DNA of 64,000 nt, from the NCBI RefSeq assembly GCF_009881055.1, contig NZ_WXFG01000029.1, forward strand, positions 158,527-222,526, written 5' to 3'. The stretch's first letter is position 1; each line of letters starts with the position of its first letter. This document shows, in pieces, positions 57,827 through 64,000 of this stretch. The position numbers and the translations under genes are program-made. The stretch comes from Peptoclostridium sp. (GTDB taxonomy: Bacteria; Bacillota; Clostridia; Peptostreptococcales; Peptostreptococcaceae). The notes below the pieces were generated by a model. That model was not told the DNA's origin, searched no databases, and saw nothing but the letters and a program-made list of their open reading frames with translations.

Positions 57827-58975
57827 TTATTTACCCACTATTTTTCTAAACTCTTCAACCCGAATGCTTACAGTTTCTGCTGCGCTCTTTATCTGATCTA
57901 CTGTATTGAACTCGCCAAGGCTAAACCGTATCGCGCCTTCAATTTGAGCATTTGAAAGCCCCATCTCTCCCAGTACGTGACTTCCCTTTTTCTTCGATGA
58001 GCACGCAGACCCTGTGGAGACAAAAATACCGTCCTGTTCGAGCGTGTGCAGCAGCACCTCTCCCTTGACATCCATAAACGAGATATTGAGTATGTGGCAT
58101 ACGCCTTCAGGCATACTGTTAACCTTTATATTCGGAACCCTTGCCTCCAGTTCTTCCTGGAGCAGCCTTTTCATGGATGCAAGCCTTTCTATCCTTGAGC
58201 CCAAATCTGAAAGCGTCTTTTCTGCCGCAGTCTCAAGTCCCATAATTCCCGGCACGTTTTCTGTGCCCGGCCTTATGCCCTTTTCTTGGCCGCCTCCTGT
58301 TACAATTGGCCTGAGCTTGGTCCCTTTCTTTACATATAGCGCGCCTATTCCCTTGGGCCCATGCAGCTTGTGACCGCTTATCGACATTAGGTCTATTCCG
58401 TATCTGGATGGCCTGAAGTCAATCTTGCCGAACGACTGGACAGCATCAACAAAAAAATACACCTTTCTTTTGAGCTTGGAAAGGTATCTTCCTATCTTGT
58501 CGACGGGCTGAATACTGCCGCACTCGTTGTTAACGTGCATTATAGCTACAAGAATAGTTTCATCCCTGAGGGCTTTTTTGAACTCTTCAAAGTCAATAAC
58601 TCCATTGCTGTCTACGCTAAGGTATGTCGCTTCAAAGCCTTCGCTTTCCAAGTCCCTGACGGTGCTGAGCACAGCCGGGTGTTCTATTGATGTTGTTATT
58701 ATATGCCTTCCTTGCTTGCGGTTTGCATAGGCCACACCACGTATCGCTACGTTGTCCGCTTCGGTTCCTCCTGATGTGAAAAATATTTCATCTTCGCCTG
58801 CACCCATCAGCGATGCAATTTTTTTCCTTGCGTTTTTTATATCTCTTTCAATTTCAACGCCCTTGCTGTGTGCCGATGACGGATTGGCGTACTTGTCCGT
58901 GAGGTATTCCATCATCCTTTGCGCCACTTCGTCATATGGCCTTGTGGTGGCACTGTTGTCCAAATATATTTCCAT
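57827..58975 (-). CDS. Cysteine desulfurase (NifS/IscS family)
   Basis: About 382 residues. PLP lysine is in SISGHKLHGPKG (about residue 203), HVNNECG and DAVQSFGK are cofactor sites, and the catalytic Cys is in STGSACSSKKK (about 325). The family removes sulfur from cysteine as a persulfide. It is followed by thiI at 13 bases, so sulfur delivery for tRNA thiolation is its probable job rather than Fe-S assembly; no IscU gene is adjacent. The ATG at 58975 is preceded by GAAGGTGA. A TATAAT at 59031-59036 (minus) is a likely -10. Confidence 0.93.
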   Translation of the reverse strand: MEIYLDNSATTRPYDEVAQRMMEYLTDKYANPSSAHSKGVEIERDIKNARKKIASLMGAGEDEIFFTSGGTEADNVAIRGVAYANRKQGRHIITTSIEHPAVLSTVRDLESEGFEATYLSVDSNGVIDFEEFKKALRDETILVAIMHVNNECGSIQPVDKIGRYLSKLKRKVYFFVDAVQSFGKIDFRPSRYGIDLMSISGHKLHGPKGIGALYVKKGTKLRPIVTGGGQEKGIRPGTENVPGIMGLETAAEKTLSDLGSRIERLASMKRLLQEELEARVPNIKVNSMPEGVCHILNISFMDVKGEVLLHTLEQDGIFVSTGSACSSKKKGSHVLGEMGLSNAQIEGAIRFSLGEFNTVDQIKSAAETVSIRVEEFRKIVGK

Positions 58976-59155
58976 CAATTTGCTTCACCTTCTCTGTTAA
59001 TGTGCCCGCCTTTTCAGACAAGCATATATTATTATATAACAAAACCTTCGATTTATAAATAAAATACCCCATTACTCACAGCAATTTACATTAAGTTTTG
59101 ACGCAATCCGAAATATGTACATGCCTTTTGTATAAAAAAATTTCATATAAATCAG

Positions 59156-59184
59156 TTGCACAAATTTTAGTTTTTTGCTATACT
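59156..59184 (+). promoter_or_regulatory. Promoter of a small terminated transcript
   Basis: TTGCAC at 59156-59161 and TATACT at 59179-59184 with a 17-base spacer on the plus strand; start expected near 59191. Confidence 0.68.
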
Positions 59185-59190
59185 GATTTC

Positions 59191-59309
59191 AGTGGTTATC
59201 CCCCTGACAACCCGAATAAAATCTCTATTCTCAATACCCCTTTCGAACGGATTTTTTCACACGGAATGTGTGGCCCTGCTTTCTTTGTTAAAGAAGGCAG
59301 TTTTTTTTT
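59191..59309 (+). ncRNA. Unassigned small RNA or leader upstream of ansA
   Basis: A sequence of about 119 bases bounded by a good promoter and an intrinsic terminator (59276-59309). It contains a small hairpin CACACGGAATGTGTG and AAAATC/GATTTT segments that can pair, and no recognised riboswitch motif. A short GTG-initiated frame runs through it but has no ribosome site and unusual composition. It could be an independent small RNA or an attenuated leader of ansA, whose start is 140 bases further on. Family not identified. Confidence 0.5.
59276..59309 (+). terminator. Terminator of the small transcript
   Basis: CTGCTTTCTTT-GTT-AAAGAAGGCAG followed by nine T; a second small AT hairpin (AAAAATGC/GCATTTTT) with T run lies right after, at about 59313-59335. 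Confidence 0.82.
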
Positions 59310-59450
59310 ATAGAAAAATGCGATTGCATTTTTTTATATATTCGGTATATTCATATAATATCTTAATATTGTATATGTATTACACGCCTATATGCTTGTA
59401 TAATCTTCTTAACACTCATTTTGATTTAAAATATTAATGGGAGGTTTAAT

Positions 59451-60446
59451 ATGAAGAAGGATACTGTAGCCATAATTTTTACAGGTGGTACCATTTCTAT
59501 GACCATCGATCCCAGAATAGGTGCTGCAATACCTACTCTCTCGGGCGAGCAGATCATGTCAATGGTGACCAATATCGACAAACTTGCCGATATTAAGGTT
59601 GTCAACTTTTCCGAAATTCCAGGGCCTCACGTGACTCCGGAGATTCTCATGAGACTTAAAAAACAGGTCGAGGAACTCCTTGCAGATGAGACCATAACAG
59701 GCGTTGTAGTAACTCACGGAACAGACAGCCTCGAGGAAACGGCTTACTTTCTCGACCTTGCAATAGAAAGTGAAAAGCCTGTCATCGTGGTGGGCGCAAT
59801 GCGAAGCAGTTCCGAGCTTGGTTACGACGGCCCAAGCAATCTTGCAGCCGCAGTATGTACGGCGGTTTCCGAGAAAGCAAGAAACAAAGGTGTGCTTATT
59901 GTTTTAAACAATGAGGTTAATACGGCGTTTGAAACTACAAAGACAAACACACTGAGCCTTGGAACGTTCAAATCCTTGACTTACGGCCCTCTTGGAGTTA
60001 TAGACAATGACAAGCTCATAATCCATAGAAATATCACTCCGGGGCAGCATATTAAAACAGACATAATAGAATCTGATGTAGACCTTATTAAATGTGTTCT
60101 GGGAATGGACTCAAAACTTTTGAAATTCTGTGTGGATTCAGGTTCAAAGGGAATAGTTATAGAGGCCATGGGCCGCGGCAACATACCTCCCAAGATGGTC
60201 GAGGGCGTTCAATATGCCATAGACAAGAATATACCTGTTGTAATAGTCTCCAGATGCCCTGCCGGAAGAGTTCTAGACACGTACGGTTATGAAGGCGCAG
60301 GGTACGCTCTTCGAAAGATGGGCTGCATATTCGGCGGTGAACTCAACGGACAAAAAGCCAGAATAAAGCTCATGCTTGCTCTTGGATTTACAAGCAATGT
60401 AGATGAAATAAGAAACATATTTGAAAAGGACGAATACTATAACTAA
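59451..60446 (+). CDS. ansA: L-asparaginase
   Basis: 331 residues. The first active-site motif IIFTGGTISM contains the nucleophilic Thr, and VVTHGTDSLEETA carries the second Thr-Asp pair; the C-terminal RCPAGRVLDTYGYEGAG is usual in cytosolic asparaginases. No signal peptide, so cytoplasmic. It releases aspartate and ammonia, which could feed the beta-decarboxylase at 37 kb. GGGAGG lies 7 bases before the ATG; a TATAAT at 59399-59404 may be its own -10. Confidence 0.95.
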   Translation: MKKDTVAIIFTGGTISMTIDPRIGAAIPTLSGEQIMSMVTNIDKLADIKVVNFSEIPGPHVTPEILMRLKKQVEELLADETITGVVVTHGTDSLEETAYFLDLAIESEKPVIVVGAMRSSSELGYDGPSNLAAAVCTAVSEKARNKGVLIVLNNEVNTAFETTKTNTLSLGTFKSLTYGPLGVIDNDKLIIHRNITPGQHIKTDIIESDVDLIKCVLGMDSKLLKFCVDSGSKGIVIEAMGRGNIPPKMVEGVQYAIDKNIPVVIVSRCPAGRVLDTYGYEGAGYALRKMGCIFGGELNGQKARIKLMLALGFTSNVDEIRNIFEKDEYYN

Positions 60447-60462
60447 ATCCAGATAAGCACAA

Positions 60463-60498
60463 AATGCCCGCCGAGCCTGTAAAGGCTCAGCGGGCATT
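60463..60498. terminator. Bidirectional terminator between ansA and ilvB
   Basis: AATGCCCGCCGAGCC and GGCTCAGCGGGCATT arms (one mismatch) around TGTAAA, located between convergent genes. Confidence 0.88.
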
Positions 60499-60516
60499 CT
60501 TAATTCAAAATAATTC

Positions 60517-62181
60517 CTATCCTACAATGTATTCGTCTATAGGTCTTCCCGGAGGAACTATAGGGTATACGCACTCATCCTTGTCTATTACGCACTCTAT
60601 GAATGCTGGTTTTGTGTTGTCCATTGATGATACGGCGCTTTCAAGCTCATCCAGGTTGCCTGCCCTGAAGGCCTGTATTGAGTAGGCTTGTGCAAGCTTG
60701 ACGTAGTCGATATTCTCATTTGAATCAGTCTCTGAGAATCTCTTATTCGAAAACAGCCTCTGCCACTGGCGAACCATGCCGAGCGAGCTGTTGTTTAGCA
60801 GCAATATCACAACGGGCACGTCGAGCTTCGATAGCGTTGCCAGTTCGTTGCAATTCATCCTGAAGCTGCCGTCTCCGGTTACAAGCACTACGCGCTTGTC
60901 AAGTCTTCCAAGCTGCGCCCCTATGGCTGCCCCTAGGCCATATCCCATGGTTCCAAGTCCTCCCGAGGATATGAAGGTCCTTGGCTCCTTGAATTTCCAT
61001 ATCTGAGCTGTCCACATCTGGTGTTGTCCGACATCGGTTGCCACAACTGCATCCTCGAACCTGCCGTTCATGTACTCGAGTATGTTCTCGGGCGTAAACT
61101 GGTCTTTCCCCGCCTTATTGTGCGATTTCCACTTTGCAATATGGCTATGCCAATCCTTTCTGTCTGCCGCTTCCACAAGCTCTATTAGAACCCCCAGGCT
61201 CTCAGACAGATCGCCTTCAATAGGCAGATACGCATCCATGTTTTTGTTGAGCTCCGTACCGTCTATATCTATGTGTATTATCCTGGCGCCGGGAGCGAAC
61301 TTGTTTGGATTTCCTATTACCCTGTCGCTGAACCTGGCTCCTATTCCTATTATAAGGTCGCTTTCCATAACGGCCATATTTGCATTTTCATATCCGTGCA
61401 TTCCAACCATTCCGAGCGAAAGCTCGTCGTTTCTCGGGAAACTTCCCAGGCCCATAAGGGTGTTGACAACTGGTATGTCTCCTTTTTTTGCAAGCTCGAA
61501 TAGCTTATCTGACGAATTTGAAGATATTGTGCCTCCGCCTGCATATATTACAGGTCTTTTTGATTCATTTATCATGTCGGCCGCTTGCTTGAGCAGCTCC
61601 ATATCCACCTTTGCAGATGTTTGAGGTTTGCTGTTTCCGTCAGCCTGTTTCTTTTCGTATTCAACCTGTTTTGTGAATATGTCCTTTGGAATATCTATAA
61701 GCACAGGACCCGGTCTGCCGCTTCTTGCCACTTCGAAAGCCTTTCTTATTGTATCTGCAAGCTTTGTGACATCTTTAACCAGGCAGTTGTGCTTGGTTAT
61801 TGGAAGCGTCATTCCTACTATGTCTATCTCCTGGAACGAGTCCTTGCCCAATAGAGCCATTGCAACCTGGCCTGTTATTACAACCATCGGCACAGAATCC
61901 ATATATGCAGTGGCAAGTCCTGTTATTATGTTTGTGGCTCCCGGCCCAGATGTTGCAAAGCACACGCCAACCTTGCCGGTTGCCCTGGCATAACCGTCAG
62001 CTGCATGCACGGCTCCCTGCTCGTGCGATGTCCTAACATGCCTGAAATAGTCCAGCTCGTCATAAAGCGCATCGTACAGAGGTATTACAGCACCTCCCGG
62101 ATATCCAAAAATAGTGTCAACTTTCTGCTCCTTCAGGCATTCCAAAACAACCTGGGCTCCACTTTTAACCAAAATTCTCAC
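60517..62181 (-). CDS. ilvB: Acetolactate synthase, large catalytic subunit
   Basis: 554 residues, ThDP enzyme. The catalytic Glu is in TSHEQGAVHAADGYARATG (core SHEQGAVHAADG), the FAD region and the ThDP motif GDGSFRMNCNELATL are intact, and MVRQWQRLFS follows. First step of branched-chain amino acid synthesis (also makes acetohydroxybutyrate). A GTG at 62181 is listed; a TTG three codons on (62172) has AAGGTGAG upstream and may be the real start. Its regulatory subunit gene ilvN is not downstream; a terminator follows at once. Confidence 0.96.
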   Translation of the reverse strand: MRILVKSGAQVVLECLKEQKVDTIFGYPGGAVIPLYDALYDELDYFRHVRTSHEQGAVHAADGYARATGKVGVCFATSGPGATNIITGLATAYMDSVPMVVITGQVAMALLGKDSFQEIDIVGMTLPITKHNCLVKDVTKLADTIRKAFEVARSGRPGPVLIDIPKDIFTKQVEYEKKQADGNSKPQTSAKVDMELLKQAADMINESKRPVIYAGGGTISSNSSDKLFELAKKGDIPVVNTLMGLGSFPRNDELSLGMVGMHGYENANMAVMESDLIIGIGARFSDRVIGNPNKFAPGARIIHIDIDGTELNKNMDAYLPIEGDLSESLGVLIELVEAADRKDWHSHIAKWKSHNKAGKDQFTPENILEYMNGRFEDAVVATDVGQHQMWTAQIWKFKEPRTFISSGGLGTMGYGLGAAIGAQLGRLDKRVVLVTGDGSFRMNCNELATLSKLDVPVVILLLNNSSLGMVRQWQRLFSNKRFSETDSNENIDYVKLAQAYSIQAFRAGNLDELESAVSSMDNTKPAFIECVIDKDECVYPIVPPGRPIDEYIVG

Positions 62182-62198
62182 CTTCCCAACATCTTGTC

Positions 62199-63854
62199 CT
62201 ATTTTTTAAATACCGCCCCTTCCGAAGCAGAAGATACGAGCTTTGCATACCGGCCCAGATATCCTCCGCACGAGCTGCTCTTGAGCTGGATTTTATTTTT
62301 TCTCTCTTCCAGCTCGCTTTCGCTTACAAGCAGATTCAGAACGCCTTTTAGCATGTCTATTTCTATTTCGTCTCCGTCCATTATATACGCAATAGGTCCG
62401 CCCTCGGCAGCTTCCGGCGAGACGTGCCCTATTGCTGCTCCCCTTGTCGCACCCGAAAATCTTCCATCAGTAATAAGCGATACATCCTTGTCCAGCCCCA
62501 TTCCAGCTATGGCAGACGTAGGTGAAAGCATCTCCCTCATTCCAGGCCCCCCTTTTGGCCCTTCATATCTTATTACTACAGTATCCCCTTTTTGTATTTT
62601 TCCTGAGAATATTGCGCTCACCGCATCTTCCTCACAGTCAAACACTTTAGCTTTGCCTTTTGAAACGAGCATATCGTCTACAACGGCAGATTTTTTGACT
62701 ACTCCACCGTCCGGAGCCAGCGTTCCTCTTAGAACGGCTATACCTCCTGTGGAGCTGTATGGCTTGTCGATTGATGCTATGACATCATATTTCTTTTCGC
62801 AGCCGCTTATCTTTTCGCCCACTGTTTCCCCCGATACAGTAAGCTCCTGCAGGTTGAGCAGGTTTGCCTTTGAAAGCTCATTCATAACTGCCGATATTCC
62901 GCCTGCTGCATCCAGATCCTCCATGTGGTACGGACCTGCCGGCCTAAGCCTGCAAAGGTTAGGAGTCTTTGAGCTGATACTGTTTATCTTGTCGAGGTCT
63001 ATTTTGACTCCCGCTTCGTTTGCAATGGCAGTTAGGTGAAGTACTGTGTTTGTTGAGCAGCCAAGTGCCATATCTACCACGAGCGCGTTTTCGAACGTCT
63101 TTTCCGTTAGTATCTGGCTTGGCCTTATGTCTTCACTGACAAGCTTCATTATAGCCATTCCCGCTTCCTTGGCGAGCCTTTTTCTTTGTGCGTATACCGC
63201 CGGAACCGTTCCGTTGCCCGGCAGCGCCATACCCAGAACTTCGCTCATGCAGTTCATTGAATTGGCCGTAAACATTCCTGAGCACGATCCGCATGTCGGA
63301 CACGCATTCTCTTCAAGGCAGTCAAGCTCGGCTTCACTCATATTTTTACTCGTTACTGCTCCTACTCCCTCAAACACTGATGTAAGGTCTTCAGCCTTGC
63401 CGGATACCTTGCCCGCAAGCATAGGCCCTCCGCTTACGACAATCGCCGGTATATCCAGCCTGGCTGCAGCCATTAGCATCCCCGGTACAGATTTATCGCA
63501 GTTTGGGATGAGTACTATTCCGTCAAAGGCGTGCGCCTTTACCATTATTTCTATGCTGTCTGCTATTATCTCCCTGCTTGCCAGTGAGTATCTCATTCCT
63601 TCGTGGTTCATGGCTATACCGTCGCAAACTGCTATTGTCGGGAATTCGAAAGGCGTGCCGCCCTCCATGAGAATTCCCTTTTTAACCGCCTCTGCAATCT
63701 CGCGAAGGTGTATGTGACCTGGCACTACTTCGTTAAATGAGTTTACAACCCCTATGAAGGGTTTTTCTATTTCCTTGTCAGTAAGACCAAGAGCTTTAAG
63801 CAGCGACCTGTGCGGTGCCTTCTGCATACCTAGTTTGACATTTTGACTGTTCAT
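62199..63854 (-). CDS. ilvD: Dihydroxy-acid dehydratase
   Basis: About 551 residues. The [Fe-S] cysteines are in [28 protein letters not shown] and GCSTNT, and the Mg/substrate region [11 protein letters not shown] is complete. Dehydrates dihydroxyisovalerate and dihydroxymethylvalerate. GGGAGG lies 7 bases before the ATG at 63854. Next to ilvB (17 bases) and ilvC (18 bases). Confidence 0.96.
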   Translation of the reverse strand: MNSQNVKLGMQKAPHRSLLKALGLTDKEIEKPFIGVVNSFNEVVPGHIHLREIAEAVKKGILMEGGTPFEFPTIAVCDGIAMNHEGMRYSLASREIIADSIEIMVKAHAFDGIVLIPNCDKSVPGMLMAAARLDIPAIVVSGGPMLAGKVSGKAEDLTSVFEGVGAVTSKNMSEAELDCLEENACPTCGSCSGMFTANSMNCMSEVLGMALPGNGTVPAVYAQRKRLAKEAGMAIMKLVSEDIRPSQILTEKTFENALVVDMALGCSTNTVLHLTAIANEAGVKIDLDKINSISSKTPNLCRLRPAGPYHMEDLDAAGGISAVMNELSKANLLNLQELTVSGETVGEKISGCEKKYDVIASIDKPYSSTGGIAVLRGTLAPDGGVVKKSAVVDDMLVSKGKAKVFDCEEDAVSAIFSGKIQKGDTVVIRYEGPKGGPGMREMLSPTSAIAGMGLDKDVSLITDGRFSGATRGAAIGHVSPEAAEGGPIAYIMDGDEIEIDMLKGVLNLLVSESELEERKNKIQLKSSSCGGYLGRYAKLVSSASEGAVFKK

Positions 63855-63872
63855 GCTGCTTCCTCCCAATTA

Positions 63873-64000
63873 CTATTCTTTTATCCAGGACATCATGCCT
63901 CTTAGCTCTTTGCCCACCTCTACTATTGGATGCTCAAGCTCTTTTTGCTTTGTCGCGTTGAACATCGGTCTGCCAAGCATGTTCTCAAGCAGCCAGTTCC
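63873..64000 (-). CDS. ilvC: Ketol-acid reductoisomerase, C-terminal end (cut by window edge)
   Basis: Only the last 42 or so codons are visible: a reading frame ending in [18 protein letters not shown] and [15 protein letters not shown] then a stop at 63873-63875. This matches the C-terminal helix of KARI (HPIExVGxELRxMMxW). The gene starts beyond 64000. It precedes ilvD, giving ilvC-ilvD-ilvB. Confidence 0.9.
   Translation of the reverse strand, partial: NWLLENMLGRPMFNATKQKELEHPIVEVGKELRGMMSWIKE

Noticed and set aside
59192..59437. GTG-initiated 81-codon frame upstream of ansA
   Set aside because: No ribosome site, odd composition, and it runs through two terminator hairpins.
62005..63039. 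344-codon frame antisense to ilvB/ilvD
   Set aside because: Opposite strand of well-conserved enzymes with no matching protein features.

Overview
The window is chromosomal DNA of an anaerobic, low-to-moderate GC member of the Clostridia. Evidence: SpoIID/LytB and HemZ genes, a SCIFF peptide with its radical-SAM maturase, T-box and PyrR-type leaders, AGGAGG ribosome sites, sigma-A style promoters (TTGACA, 17 bp, TATAAT), many U-run terminators, and the Firmicute order secD-secF-recJ-apt-relA-dtd-hemZ-hisS-aspS-6S RNA. A proteolytic or amino-acid-using relative of Peptostreptococcaceae would fit, but the sequence shown does not fix the genus. I see no phage, insertion sequence, CRISPR array, rRNA or tRNA. 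Coding density is high and most genes lie on the minus strand.

Layout. 1-2.1 kb: serine biosynthesis (class V aminotransferase, serA) behind a T-box with a UCC (Ser) specifier. 2.2-9.3 kb: ppsA, hflX, a class A penicillin-binding protein and a rubrerythrin-like protein. 9.3-14.4 kb: a DegS/DegU-like two-component pair, a lone cheW, a DUF896 protein, a MocR regulator, 6S RNA, an rseC-like gene that is frameshifted in this sequence, and csoR. 14.5-37.1 kb: a long minus-strand housekeeping block (aspS, hisS, hemZ, MBL hydrolase, dtd, relA, apt, recJ, ubiB-like, secF, secD, gamma carbonic anhydrase, scfB, scfA, yajC, tgt, queA, spoIID-like, DUF2905, ruvB, ruvA). 37.1-43 kb: bifunctional aspartate aminotransferase/decarboxylase, a 425-bp AT-rich gap with a possible tiny membrane peptide, yebC, then lacI-type regulator, yigZ, CoA-binding protein and nadE. 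43-46 kb: acpP, rluD-type synthase, nadK, yfcE-type phosphodiesterase. 46-51.9 kb: pyrBICFKDE behind a PyrR-like attenuator. 51.9-60.5 kb: degenerate GGDEF protein, DUF1294 protein, nitronate monooxygenase/FabK-like enzyme, ppiB, cvfB, a holin-like membrane protein, thiI, iscS, an unassigned terminated small transcript and asparaginase. 60.5-64 kb: ilvB, ilvD and the end of ilvC.

The clearest regulatory layer is RNA-based: Ser T-box, 6S RNA, an attenuator between scfA and scfB, a PyrR-like leader and a possible new RNA ahead of ansA. No wholly new multi-gene system is evident. The most interesting loci are the SCIFF cassette, the 6S-mocR arrangement, the frameshift inside a cysteine cluster of the rseC-like gene, and the small transcript at 59.2 kb.
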